NCBI GenBank assembly: GCA_963818885.1
Contig: CAWFTP010000002.1
Coordinates: forward strand, 1 to 64,000
Source: DATFDN01 sp963818885
GTDB lineage: Bacteria; Pseudomonadota; Alphaproteobacteria; Acetobacterales; Acetobacteraceae
DNA: 64,000 bases
Direction: 5' to 3'
Shown here: piece by piece, positions 8,906 to 18,094 of the stretch
Layout of the letters: each line of letters starts with the position of its first letter
Position numbering within the stretch: the stretch's first letter is position 1
Program-made: the position numbers and the translations under genes
The notes under the pieces: model-generated
Told to the model about the DNA's origin: nothing
The model's input: only the letters and a program-made list of their open reading frames with translations
Databases searched by the model: none

Positions 8906-9763
8906 GGTCGCGTGGACAAAGCGCACGAGAGGGATTCCCCCGACGCGGGGCGGTGTGATTCGACGCTGATCTTCATGTGGGAGATCAGCGGTGATCCGAG
9001 GGCGGTTGACCGACGACGAGTGGGCGTTCTTCGAGCCGTTCGTAACCGAGAGCGGACCGCTGCGGGGCCGGCCGCCGCGAGACCATCGGCGCACGTTGGA
9101 TGCGATCTTCTGGATCACCCGCACCGGCGCGCCCTGGCGTGATCTACCCGAGGAGCTGGGCAACTGGAACTCGGTGCACCGCCAGTTCCGCCGCTGGACC
9201 ACGAGCGGGCTCTGGGACCTGATGCTGAGCGCTCTCGCCGCGGGCGGCGGCGGCGATGCCCTGCAGATGATCGACAGCACCATCGTCCGGGCACACCACT
9301 GTGCCGCGGGTGGAAAAGGGGGACTCAGAATCAGGCTCTCGGCCGTTCACGCGGCGGCTTCTCGACCAAGATCCACCTTCGGACCAACGCCGAGGGTCTT
9401 CCGATCGGTCTCCTTCTGACCCCGGGGGAAGCCCACGACAGCACCGCCTATCTCGAGCTGATGGCCGAGCATGACGTCGACCCCGAAGTGCTGCTCGCCG
9501 ATCGCGGCGACGACAGCGACGCGATCCGCGAGGATGCCCGTGCACGGGGCGCAACGCCCGAGATCCCGACCAAAAAGAACCGCCGCGTCCAGCACTCGGT
9601 CGACCGCGCCCTTTACGCCCTGCGAAACCGCATCGAGCGATGCATCAACTGCCTCAAAAACAGCCGCCGCGTCGCTACCCGCTACGATCATACCGCCAGT
9701 AGCTTTCTTGGCTTCGCCATGCTGGCTTCCATTCGGCACTGGATCAGCTTTGTCCACGCGACC
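8906..9763 (+). mobile_element. IS5-family insertion sequence
   Basis: A perfect 20-bp inverted repeat (CTAGGTCGCGTGGACAAAGC at 8903-8922 against 9747-9766) bounds the element. TA (or CTAG) lies on both sides, the usual IS5-family target. The left boundary coincides exactly with the right end of the IS630 element: the IS5 inserted into the TA duplication made by the IS630, so it is the younger of the two. Confidence 0.88.
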
Positions 9764-9766
9764 TAG
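8991..9766 (+). pseudogene. IS5-family transposase, one frameshift
   Basis: The N-terminal DUF4096-type segment (RLTDDEWAFFEPF, APWRDLPEELGNWNSVHRQF) leads to the first catalytic Asp (MIDSTIVRAHHC). At about 9320, in a GGGGG run, the frame shifts by one; the rest (STKIHLRTNAEGLPIGLLLT, LADRGDDSDAIR and the terminal RIERCINCLKNSRRVATRYD) is intact to the stop. Removing one G would give a full-length transposase. The proposed start is GTG 8991. The stop codon TAG is formed by the flanking target sequence. Confidence 0.85.
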
Positions 9767-9834
9767 TCCTATTGACCGGCACCGACGCTGAGACGTTCCT
9801 GCCGATGGCCTCCTTTGCCGAGCGTGGAATGTTA
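9764..9834 (+). pseudogene. recF: recF C-terminal remnant between two IS elements
   Basis: This 71-bp island of host DNA between two insertion sequences translates as LLTGTDAETFLPM, the conserved C-terminal motif of the RecF recombination mediator (family pattern LTGTDxxxF). After the next IS element the frame continues at 10653 as VQDARF, again like the RecF C-terminus, and runs toward gyrB. With the segment at 7715-7764 this shows that recF stood between dnaN and gyrB and that most of it has been deleted. Confidence 0.65.
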
Positions 9835-10652
9835 GGGCGTGTCATCAATTGAGCCAAGTGAGGGCGGCAGCGAGTTGGATGGCGGCGAGGAGGGTTCGGG
9901 CGATCTTGTCATAGCGGGTGGCGACGGCACGAAACTGCTTGAGCCTGGCGAAGAAGTTTTCGATCAGATGGCCGGCTTGAAGAGCTCGCGGTTGTAGTCG
10001 CGGGGCGACTTGCGGCCGGCTTTGGGGCGGGATCACCGCGGTCTTGCCGGCCGCCTCCAAGGGTTGGATGACGCGCTCGTCGGCATCGAACGCCTTGTCG
10101 GCGATCAGCGTGTCCGCCTGCACCTGGGGCGGAAGATGATCGGCGCTGACCAGGTCGTGCGCTTGGGCGCCAGGCAGGAAGAAGCCGGTCGAGTTGCCGA
10201 GCGCATGGACCGTGACATCGATCTTGGTGCTCAGTCCACCGCGCGAGCGCCCGATGGCCTGGTCCTCGCCGGCTCTTTTTGGGCGCCGGCGCTGTGCTGA
10301 TAGGCGCGCACGATGGTGCTGTCGATCATCGCGTATTCGTTGTCGGCATCCGCGGCAAGGTTTTGGCCCCGCGAGAGAACCGCATATGCACCTTGATCGG
10401 GTCGCCGAACCGCTCCGGCAGATCGGGCCACGGAATGCCGGCCTGGTAGCGGTAGAGCACCGCCTCGACGAACAGCCGGTTGTCGCGCGCGGTCACGCCG
10501 ACCGAGCCCTCGCGGCCGGGCAGCAGGTCCTTGATTCGCTCCCACTGGTCGTCGCGAAGGGCATAGCGGCGCATGGCCAACCTCCGAATCGGTTGACCCC
10601 TTATGAATCACGCGATTCGTCGTGCCGGAATCCCCAAATTGAGGACACGCCC
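9835..10652 (-). mobile_element. IS5-family insertion sequence (second type)
   Basis: The ends are near-identical inverted repeats (GGGCGTGTCATCAATT at 9835 and, inverted, GGGCGTGTCCTCAATT ending at 10652), with TA on both sides (9833-9834, 10653-10654). The element interrupts the recF remnant. It differs in sequence and orientation from the IS5 element at 8906. Confidence 0.88.
9845..10574 (-). pseudogene. IS5-family transposase, frameshifted
   Basis: Recognisable parts in order are MRRYALRDDQWERIKDLLPG and IPWPDLPERFGDPIKVHMRF (N-terminal DUF4096 type), YAMIDSTIVRAYQHSAGAQK (first catalytic Asp), LIADKAFDADERVI (second Asp) and ENFFARLKQFRAVATRYDK (catalytic Glu region). They lie in at least three frames, with shifts near 10350, 10240 and 9980. 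The ATG at 10574 is preceded by GGAGG. This copy is not functional as written. Confidence 0.85.
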
Positions 10653-10766
10653 TAGTTCAGGATGCGCGGTTTTCTGCCGGAGAGCGCTGCCTGCCCCTGG
10701 GCCGGAGCACCGAGAGCGCCTATATTCCTGAAGAGATTCCCATCGACAGAACTGGATCAGCACGGC

Positions 10767-13199
10767 ATGTCCGACACCGCCGGCGCGCGGCCCGAGACGG
10801 ATGCTTACGACGCCTCTTCCATCTCGATCCTCCGCGGCCTGGACGCGGTCCGCAAGCGTCCCGGAATGTATATTGGCGACACCGACGATGGCTCCGGGCT
10901 GCATCACATGGCCTTCGAAATCGTGGACAACGCGGTGGACGAGGCACAGGCCGGATTTGCGACCAGGGTCGAGGTGATATTGAACGGCGACGGGTCGGTC
11001 ACTGTGCGGGATGATGGCCGCGGCATCCCTACCGACATCCACGAAGAAGAAGGCGTGTCCGCGGCCGAGGTAGTGCTGACCAGACTCCACGCCGGAGGCA
11101 AGTTTAACCAGAACAGCTACAAGGTGTCCGGTGGCCTGCATGGTGTCGGCGCTGCTGTCGTGAACGCCCTGTCCGAGTGGATGGAGGTCAAGATCTGGCG
11201 ACACGGTCAGGAGCACTTCATTCGATTTCACAACGGTGATGCGGACGCCCCTCTGGCGGTGACAGGGACGACTGCAGAGCACGACAGCGGCACCGAGGTC
11301 ACGTTCAGGCCGAGTGGCGAAACCTTCACGAAGCTTGAGTTCGATTACGCGGTGCTGGAGCGCCGACTACGCGAACTCGCGTTCCTGAACTCGGGCGTTT
11401 CCATCATCCTTCGCGACGAGCGTCACGCTGAAAAGCGCGAATCGGAGATGTGCTACAACGGCGGCCTCGTCGCTTTCGTTGAATGGCTTGACCGCGGGAA
11501 GACATCTCTCTTTGGCCCGCCGATCAGCGTGCGGGCAACCGACGAGCCGGACGGGATTCGGGTCGAGTTTGCACTCGCTTGGAACGACAGCTATCACGAG
11601 ACGACCCTATGCTTCACCAATAACATCCCCCAACGCGACGGCGGCACTCACCTCGCCGGGTTTCGCGCCGCATTGACCCGGGTTGTCACCAAATACGCGG
11701 ACGGGATGGGTAAGAAGGACAAGCTCGAACTTGCGCCCGAGGACATTCGAGAGGGCTTGACCGCAGTGGTTTCGGTCAAGGTTCCCGATCCTAAGTTCTC
11801 CTCGCAGACAAAAGACAAGCTTGTCAGCTCTGAGGTGCAACCCGCAGTGCAGGCTGCGGTCGCGGACGCACTGGGGCACTGGCTGGAGACGCACCCGAAG
11901 GAAGCCAAGCTCGTCGTCGGCAAGGTCATGGATGCGGCGTCTGCGCGTGAGGCAGCCCGCAAGGCACGCGAGCTGACCAGGAAGAAACCTGGCGACATCT
12001 CGACGCTTCCGGGCAAGCTCGCCGACTGCTCCGAACGGGATCCTGCGAAGTCTGAGATCTTCCTGGTCGAGGGGGATTCCGCCGGCGGATCAGCCAAGCA
12101 GGGCCGTGATCGCACCTTTCAGGCGATCCTGCCGCTGAAAGGAAAGATCCTAAACGTCGAGCGCGTACGCCGGGACCGGATGTTGAGCAACGCCGAGATC
12201 GGCACGCTCATCACCGCGCTCGGCACCGGGATCGGGCAAGACGAGGCTGATCGCGGCGGCTTCGACATTACCAAGCTGCGCTATCACCGTATCATCATCA
12301 TGACGGATGCCGACGTGGACGGCTCGCATATCCGCACCCTGCTGCTGACATTCTTCTATCGTCAGCTGCCCGAGCTTATCGAGCGTGGACACCTCTACAT
12401 AGCCCAGCCGCCCCTCTATCGCGCCAAGCGTGGCAATGACGAGCGATATCTAAAGAATGATCGGGCACTCGAGGATTTCCTTCTCGACAAAGCTCTCGAC
12501 GGTGCCCGGCTGACATATGCGGACGGGCAGGTACTGACAGGCGGGGAATTGCGCACTGAGGTCAGCTTCCTCCGCGACGTGCATTCGCGCATCCAGGGGC
12601 TCGCGGTTGCGGTCCCTGCGCACCTGATCGAGCAGGCGGTCATCGCCGGTGGGCTTGTCGCTGATCCGGCCCGCGCCGCACTGGCCGCGCCCGTTCTGTC
12701 GGGCCGCCTCGATGCCATCTCTGCTCCTACAGAACGCGGCTGGGTCGTTACGGCGGACGGAACGGTGCTGACGATGGGCCGTATCGTTCGTGGCGTCATC
12801 GAGAAGCGCACGCTTGATCTTGCCGCCTTGCGCAGTGCGGAGGCGCGCTGGCTCGCGGATCGAGCCGGGGACCTCGCTCACCGATTCGAGAGCCCGGCTC
12901 TGCTGTCTCTCGACAAGCAGGATGCTGCGGTGGTCGGCCCGGCGAGTGCCTACGACCGCATTCTCGCGCATGGTAGGCGCGGCCTGACTATCCAGCGCTT
13001 CAAGGGCCTCGGTGAAATGAATCCTGATCAGCTCTGGCACACGACACTGGACCCGGCGGTGCGAACCCTCCTTCAGGTGAAGATCGGCGATGTTGAAGAC
13101 GCAGGACAGGTCTTCAGCACACTGATGGGCGATGTCGTCGAGCCGCGGCGGGAGTTCATCGTCGGTAACGCGCTTCGTGTCGCGAACCTGGACGTGTAG
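10767..13199 (+). CDS. gyrB: DNA gyrase subunit B
   Basis: This is the ATPase/TOPRIM subunit of DNA gyrase, which introduces negative supercoils with GyrA. The 810 codons are intact. The GHKL ATPase motifs are EIVDNAVDEA (Mg-binding Asn), DDGRGIPTDIH and GGLHGVGAAVVNAL; the TOPRIM motifs are LVEGDSAGGSAKQGRDR and IIMTDADVDGSHIRTLLLTF; the C-terminus has RFKGLGEMNPDQLW. The start was taken at ATG 10767 (MSDTAGARPETDAYDASS), the usual short pre-ATPase segment, although the frame is open further upstream. It is the only intact member of the former dnaN-recF-gyrB cluster. Confidence 0.96.
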   Translation: MSDTAGARPETDAYDASSISILRGLDAVRKRPGMYIGDTDDGSGLHHMAFEIVDNAVDEAQAGFATRVEVILNGDGSVTVRDDGRGIPTDIHEEEGVSAAEVVLTRLHAGGKFNQNSYKVSGGLHGVGAAVVNALSEWMEVKIWRHGQEHFIRFHNGDADAPLAVTGTTAEHDSGTEVTFRPSGETFTKLEFDYAVLERRLRELAFLNSGVSIILRDERHAEKRESEMCYNGGLVAFVEWLDRGKTSLFGPPISVRATDEPDGIRVEFALAWNDSYHETTLCFTNNIPQRDGGTHLAGFRAALTRVVTKYADGMGKKDKLELAPEDIREGLTAVVSVKVPDPKFSSQTKDKLVSSEVQPAVQAAVADALGHWLETHPKEAKLVVGKVMDAASAREAARKARELTRKKPGDISTLPGKLADCSERDPAKSEIFLVEGDSAGGSAKQGRDRTFQAILPLKGKILNVERVRRDRMLSNAEIGTLITALGTGIGQDEADRGGFDITKLRYHRIIIMTDADVDGSHIRTLLLTFFYRQLPELIERGHLYIAQPPLYRAKRGNDERYLKNDRALEDFLLDKALDGARLTYADGQVLTGGELRTEVSFLRDVHSRIQGLAVAVPAHLIEQAVIAGGLVADPARAALAAPVLSGRLDAISAPTERGWVVTADGTVLTMGRIVRGVIEKRTLDLAALRSAEARWLADRAGDLAHRFESPALLSLDKQDAAVVGPASAYDRILAHGRRGLTIQRFKGLGEMNPDQLWHTTLDPAVRTLLQVKIGDVEDAGQVFSTLMGDVVEPRREFIVGNALRVANLDV

Positions 13200-13209
13200 C
13201 TAAAGCGCG

Positions 13210-14382
13210 TCAGGCGGCGGAGCGGTCGCGCTGGCCGGCGGTTCGCAATTGACCGCATGCAGCCAGAATATCGCGCCCGCGCGGGGAGCGGATCGGAGCG
13301 GAATACCCCGCATCCAGCACGATTTTTGCGAAGCGATTAATCGCACCCGCGCCACTCGTTTCGAATTGGCTGCCTGGCCAGGAATTGAATGGTATGAGGT
13401 TCACTTTGGCCGGGATGCCGGCAATCAGCCGAACCAATTCGCGGGCATCCGCCGGGCTGTCATTAACGCCGCGTAGCATAACGTATTCGAACGTGATCCG
13501 TCGCGCATTCGAGGCGCCGGGATATCGCCTGCAAGCCGCCATCAGCTCCGCGATCGGATATTTACGGTTCAGCGGAACCAGCTCGTCGCGAAGGTCGTCT
13601 CGTACGGCGTGCAACGATATCGCGAGGTTCACGCCGAGCTCAGCTCCGGCGCGATCCATCATCGGAACGACGCCGGAGGTTGACAGGGTGATGCGACGCC
13701 GCGACAGGGCGATCCCCTCATGGTGCATCACGATCCGCATCGCCTTGGCGACGTTTGCGAAGTTGTAGAGCGGCTCCCCCATGCCCATCAGGACGATAGT
13801 TGACAGGAGTCTTGGCGTCTCTCCCCGTGGGCTGGGCCACTCCCCGTAGGCGTCGCGCACGGCAATGAACTGGCCGACGATCTCCGCGGATCCGAGATTG
13901 CGCACGAGGCGCTGGGTTCCGGTGTGACAGAACCGGCAGGACAATGTGCAGCCCACTTGGGAGGAGATGCACACAGCGCCTCTGTCCTCCACGCGGTCCG
14001 GTATATAGACCGTCTCTGCCTCTTGCCCATCGCGAAAGCGAAACAGGAACTTACGCGTCTGATCTGCCGAGTTCTGCACCTGCGCGGCGAGCGGGCGACC
14101 AATCACGAAGCGTTCTTCAAGTCGCCTTTGCAGAGGCCGGGCCACTGTGGACATCCGGGCAAAGTCGGTTTCGCCCTGATTGTACATCCAGTGCCAGATC
14201 TGCCGTGCCCGGAACGGCGCCTCTCCCATCGCGTCAATCTCGGCCGCCAACTCGGCCTCGGACAAGCCGATCAGCTCGCGCCTTCCGTCTGGTAGCAGCG
14301 AGGGCGGGGGGTCGAAGAGCGCGGACTTCGCGAGAATACGCTCTCGTTCATCCTCCGTCAGGAGGTCCGCTCCGGTCGACAT
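13210..14382 (-). CDS. rlmN: Dual-specificity RNA methyltransferase RlmN
   Basis: A radical-SAM enzyme that methylates C2 of A2503 in 23S rRNA and A37 in some tRNAs. The cluster cysteines are in CRFCHTGTQ within SQVGCTLSCRFCHTGTQ. Other signatures are FRARQIWHWMYNQG near the N-terminus, VLMGMGEPLYNFANV and the C-terminal GRDILAACGQL, whose Cys is the expected methyl-carrying residue. Length about 390 is normal. The ATG at 14382 overlaps the stop of the upstream ialB gene as TGATG, which indicates translational coupling; a GTG 15 nt earlier is less likely. Confidence 0.96.
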   Translation of the reverse strand: MSTGADLLTEDERERILAKSALFDPPPSLLPDGRRELIGLSEAELAAEIDAMGEAPFRARQIWHWMYNQGETDFARMSTVARPLQRRLEERFVIGRPLAAQVQNSADQTRKFLFRFRDGQEAETVYIPDRVEDRGAVCISSQVGCTLSCRFCHTGTQRLVRNLGSAEIVGQFIAVRDAYGEWPSPRGETPRLLSTIVLMGMGEPLYNFANVAKAMRIVMHHEGIALSRRRITLSTSGVVPMMDRAGAELGVNLAISLHAVRDDLRDELVPLNRKYPIAELMAACRRYPGASNARRITFEYVMLRGVNDSPADARELVRLIAGIPAKVNLIPFNSWPGSQFETSGAGAINRFAKIVLDAGYSAPIRSPRGRDILAACGQLRTAGQRDRSAA

Positions 14383-14916
14383 CACCGGGACGGGCACGCT
14401 TTTGACACCGCGTCGTAGGCGGCGGTGAAGCCGGTCAGGCTGAAAATGTCAGTGGCCGAGGCGCCGTGCGCTCCTGGGCCGCGAGCGATCGCCTGATCCC
14501 CCCTGCGCATGGCTGCGACAGCGGCTTGCCCGTCGCGCGCGAAGGCGTCGTTTCCTGCGGTGTAGAAATCGAGCCCTGTCTGCCCGACCTGCACCGTCAC
14601 GTCCGCGCCCTTTCGGGTACCCCGTGCCCGCCGTAATCGCGACTTCGTCCCGACTGTTACTCCGCTCGGTGACTGTCAAAAGGGGGCGATTGCCGGGTGC
14701 CGCCGGATGGGACGCTTTGGCCTGGGTGAACGCGTAGCACACGGTCTCTCCGGCGTGCTGATAGCGCGCCGCCGTCCAGTCGCCGAAGCTTCCGATCTCG
14801 GATGGTCCGGCAGCTGGAGTGGGCTCCGTCTGATGCGGCGGCCGGCGCTTGGCGGCCATGGCGGGCGATAGCGTCCAGCCGACAAGGGCGGCAGAGAGAA
14901 TCAAGGCAAGGCGCAT
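14382..14916 (-). pseudogene. Invasion associated locus B family protein, frameshifted
   Basis: The product begins with a signal peptide (MRLALILSAALVGWTLSPAMA) and then has the IalB fold start (GSFGDWTAARYQHAGETVCYA, PLLTVTERSNSRDEVAITAG), placing it in the periplasm or outer envelope. At about 14610 one extra base in AAAGGGC shifts the frame. The remaining family core (VTVQVGQTGLDFYTAGNDAF, ATDIFSLTGFTAAYDAVSKA) is read in the next frame to the stop at 14382. The family was named in Bartonella, but most alphaproteobacterial members have no known role in invasion. The gene is coupled to rlmN by TGATG. Confidence 0.8.
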
Positions 14917-15023
14917 AGCTGACACATATGCCGCGCCGAACGCCGCAACAAGCGCGTCCGATCGTTGCCGGGACGGGGGAAGACGTTTATGGCACCCCGA
15001 CCCGCGACCTGAAGGAGTGCCAT

Positions 15024-16478
15024 GTGCGACGCAGCGCATCTTGGGTGATCGACTGGATGAGGCGCGCCGCACCGCTGCTCGCTACGGCGTTGAGCCTTGC
15101 GAGTTGTCAGGGGGTCCAGGTCGTCACAGGACCGTTGACTGGATCCGGCGGCCCTCCCGAGGGTGTGCCCGGTCACGTCACCGGGTTCCTCGGCGCGGTG
15201 GTCGCCGACGAACCCCAAGCTGCCCTGGTCGGGCGCCAGGCACTTTCGGCGGGTGGGGATGCCGCGGACGCCGCGGTGGCGGTCGCCGCAACGCTGGCGG
15301 TGACCCTGCCCTCCCGTGCCGGCCTTGGCGGCGGCGGCGCATGTCTCGTCTATCGCCCCGGGCGCCGCAGCGTGAACAAAGGCATCCCCGAGGCGCTGAT
15401 CTTCGTGCCGCTTGCCCCGCGCGAGCCCGAAATGGCCGGCGCGGATCGACCGGCCGCCGTGCCGATGCTACCGCGCGGGCTATATCTGCTGCACGCGCGA
15501 TATGGCCATCTGCCGTTCGATCAGCTCCTTCAGCCGGCCGAGACACTAGCGCGCACGGGCGCCGTCGCGTCTCGGGCGTTCGCGGATGATTTGCAGCAAG
15601 TGGCGGGGCCCCTGTTCGCCGATCCACAGGCCCGCTCGATCTTCAGTCACAACGGCGCGCCGCTCGCCGTGGGAGATCGCTTCGTTCAGCCGGCTCTGGC
15701 CACGACGCTCGCGCGCATCAGGGGCGACGGAGTCGGCGACTTTTATCAGGGCGCGATGGCCCGACGTATCGTCGAGGCGTCGCGGCTTGCCGGAGGCCCG
15801 TTGACGCTCGCCCAGATGTACCGAGGGCTGCCGTCATGGCAGCCGGCGGTCATCCTGCCTGACGGGCGCGAGCAGGTCGCTTTCCTCCCGCCGCCAGCCG
15901 ATGGTGGACTGGCCGCCGCGGCCGCGTTTCAAATCCTGCAGTCAAACCCGAAGGCGGTGAGCGAGGCTGACGCGCGCGCTCAGGCGATTGCGGTAGCGTG
16001 GCGCAGCGCCGGAGGGGACCCTCGCGCTCTGCTTGCCTCCCAGCCGCCCGCTGGCATGTTGCCGCCGCTGCCGGCGACGACAACGTTCGTTACCCTCGAT
16101 CGTGAGGGCGGTTCGGTCGCCTGCGCGCTCAGCATGGATAATCTGTTTGGGACCGGGCGGATCGCGCCGGGTGTCGGTTTCCTGTTCGCCGCTTCGCCGC
16201 GCAGCGTGCCGGTGCCACTGCTCTCGGCGGCAGTAGCGACGCAGGGCGAGTCGTTCCGTGCCGCAGTCGGTGGCTCCGGCCAGGCGTCCGCCGCACTGGC
16301 AACCGCGGTCGCGATGGATAACGCGCTGCGCTACGGCGTGCCGATGGCGGCGCCGGTTCCCGACCCGGGCCGAGCCAATGTTATCGAGTGCGCGCGCGGC
16401 TTGCCGGGTAGCGAGAAATTCTGTGCCTGGGCCGCGGATCCGCGCGGTGGCGGGCTTGCCGCCGGCGGGGGGGCCTGA
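15024..16478 (+). CDS. Gamma-glutamyltransferase-family lipoprotein
   Basis: About 484 residues. The GTG start at 15024 is chosen because AAGGAG lies 6 nt upstream. It gives an N-terminal lipoprotein signal ending in the lipobox LASC. The large-subunit start (GFLGAVVADEPQAALVGRQA, GGDAADAAVAVAATLAVTLP) and the small-subunit start (TTTFVTLDREGGSVACALSM, NLFGTGRIAPGVGFLF) follow the GGT family order. In classical enzymes the nucleophile Thr opens a TTHxS motif; here it reads TTTF, so Thr is kept but the His is replaced. It is shorter than the usual 570-580 residues, so activity is uncertain. The stop overlaps the next start as TGATG. Confidence 0.8.
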   Translation: MRRSASWVIDWMRRAAPLLATALSLASCQGVQVVTGPLTGSGGPPEGVPGHVTGFLGAVVADEPQAALVGRQALSAGGDAADAAVAVAATLAVTLPSRAGLGGGGACLVYRPGRRSVNKGIPEALIFVPLAPREPEMAGADRPAAVPMLPRGLYLLHARYGHLPFDQLLQPAETLARTGAVASRAFADDLQQVAGPLFADPQARSIFSHNGAPLAVGDRFVQPALATTLARIRGDGVGDFYQGAMARRIVEASRLAGGPLTLAQMYRGLPSWQPAVILPDGREQVAFLPPPADGGLAAAAAFQILQSNPKAVSEADARAQAIAVAWRSAGGDPRALLASQPPAGMLPPLPATTTFVTLDREGGSVACALSMDNLFGTGRIAPGVGFLFAASPRSVPVPLLSAAVATQGESFRAAVGGSGQASAALATAVAMDNALRYGVPMAAPVPDPGRANVIECARGLPGSEKFCAWAADPRGGGLAAGGGA

Positions 16479-17632
16479 TGCTGAAGGTCGGCCGGGGCGC
16501 GACGGCCCCGCCGTTCATCGTCATGGACGTCATCGCGGCGGCGAACGCGCGCGCGGCCGCGCTGCCGCCGAATGCGCCCGGCGTCATCCGCATGGAGGTG
16601 GGCCAGCCCGGAACCGGAGCGCCGGCTGGGGCACGTGAGGCCGCGTCAGCCGCGCTGCGGTCGGGCCATGCGCTCGGCTACACCGAGGCATTCGGAAGGC
16701 GGAGCCTGCGCGCACGGATCGCCACGCATTACCAGGACTGGTACGGGCTAGACGTTGCGCCGCACCGCGTCGCGGTGACGGTGGGCGCGTCAGGTGCTTT
16801 TCCCCTCGCATTCCTCGCCGCATTCGAGCCGGGCGATCGTGTCGCGATGGCGGCGCCCTTCTATCCCCCTTATGTCAACATACTGACTGCGCTTGGCTTG
16901 CAGCCGGTCCTCCTGGAAGCGGGAGCGGAGACACGGTTCCAGCCGACGCTGGCTTTGCTGGAACGGCTCGATCCGGCGCCGGATGGATTGATCGTCGCAA
17001 GCCCCTGCAACCCGGCGGGGACGATGCTCCATCCCGACGAACTCGCGGCAATTGCCGCCTGGTGCGACAGCACGGGCGTGCGCCTGGTGAGCGACGAGAT
17101 CTATCACGGGCTGAACTACGAGACGCCGCTCGCCACCGCGGCGACAAGCCCGCATGCTGTGGTGGTGAACAGCTTTTCCAAGTATTTCAGCATGACCGGC
17201 TGGCGCGTCGGGTGGTTGGTTCTTCCGGAAGACCTGATTCGCCCGGTGGAGTGCCTGGCGCAGAACCTGTTTATCAGCGCCCCGCATATCTCGCAGATCG
17301 CTGCCGAGGCGGCGTTCGACTGCCATGCGGAGTTGCAGGAAAACGTCGCGCGCTATCGTCGCGCCCGCGATCATTTGCTGACGGCGCTCCCGGCGGCCGG
17401 TTTCCGCCTGCCATGTCCCGCCGATGGCGCCTTCTATCTCTTTGCCGACGTAACAGAGCGGTCGAACGACAGCCGGGCGCTGTGCGCCCGCATGCTCACC
17501 GAGGCGGGGATAGCGGCGGCACCGGGCGTGGATTTCGATCGCACACGGGGCGATAGTTTTGTGCGCTTCAGCTATTGCGGACCCGAGGCGGACATGGTCG
17601 AGGCCGCGGCACGGCTCGCTTCGTGGCAGTAA
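16478..17632 (+). CDS. Pyridoxal-phosphate aminotransferase, class I/II
   Basis: A 384-residue fold-type I aminotransferase. The PLP-binding lysine is in NSFSKYFSMTGWRVGW. Upstream are SPCNPAGTML (substrate carboxylate contacts) and LVSDEIYHGLNYE (Asp contacting the pyridine nitrogen); the C-terminal arginine region is DSFVRFSYCGPE. The closest general type is the aspartate/aromatic aminotransferase group often annotated as pyridoxal phosphate-dependent aminotransferase; the donor cannot be named from sequence. It is translationally coupled to the GGT-like gene. Confidence 0.92.
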   Translation: MLKVGRGATAPPFIVMDVIAAANARAAALPPNAPGVIRMEVGQPGTGAPAGAREAASAALRSGHALGYTEAFGRRSLRARIATHYQDWYGLDVAPHRVAVTVGASGAFPLAFLAAFEPGDRVAMAAPFYPPYVNILTALGLQPVLLEAGAETRFQPTLALLERLDPAPDGLIVASPCNPAGTMLHPDELAAIAAWCDSTGVRLVSDEIYHGLNYETPLATAATSPHAVVVNSFSKYFSMTGWRVGWLVLPEDLIRPVECLAQNLFISAPHISQIAAEAAFDCHAELQENVARYRRARDHLLTALPAAGFRLPCPADGAFYLFADVTERSNDSRALCARMLTEAGIAAAPGVDFDRTRGDSFVRFSYCGPEADMVEAAARLASWQ

Positions 17633-17641
17633 GGTCCGGGG

Positions 17642-18094
17642 TCACGCGGCAACGAATGTCCGCGCCATCTCCCTGATCTTGCGCGCCATTGCGGCGATGC
17701 CGTTGCCCCGATTGGTCGACAATGCCTCGATCAGGCCAAGTTCTTTCAGAAATATCGGCTCGGTTCCGACGATCTCCTCGGGCGTTCGACCGGAATAGAC
17801 GCGCAGCAGCAGAGCGACCAGCCCGGACACGATCGCCGCGTCCGAGGCGCCGGCAAGGAAGAGTTGTTCCGCGCGAGGCTGCACCTCCATCCAAACCTTG
17901 CTCTGACAGCCGGGGATCCGATGCACGTCATCCATCCATTTCGACGGTAACGGCGGGAGGGTGCGCCCCAGCTCGATGATGTATTGGTAGCGCTCCATCC
18001 AGTCATCGAAGGCGCCGAGCTCCTCGCCGATCGCCTCGATCGCCGCTTCCGCGGTCGGCTCCTGCGGGCTGACGAACGGGTCGGGTCGCGTCAG
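17642..18094 (-). CDS. sufE: SufE family sulfur-acceptor protein
   Basis: SufE accepts sulfane sulfur from the cysteine desulfurase SufS during Fe-S cluster assembly. The acceptor Cys lies in IPGCQSKVWMEVQ; WMERYQYIIELGRTLPPLP precedes it. The first ATG (17998) would remove the N-terminal helix (EAAIEAIGEELGAFDDW), which is in the same frame and typical for the family. No ATG, GTG or TTG lies upstream in frame. A CTG at 18094 does, with GGGGGAG five to six nt before it and a CTGA overlap with the stop of the RraA-like gene. I therefore propose a CTG start; the ATG is the conservative alternative. Confidence 0.8.
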   Translation of the reverse strand: MTRPDPFVSPQEPTAEAAIEAIGEELGAFDDWMERYQYIIELGRTLPPLPSKWMDDVHRIPGCQSKVWMEVQPRAEQLFLAGASDAAIVSGLVALLLRVYSGRTPEEIVGTEPIFLKELGLIEALSTNRGNGIAAMARKIREMARTFVAA

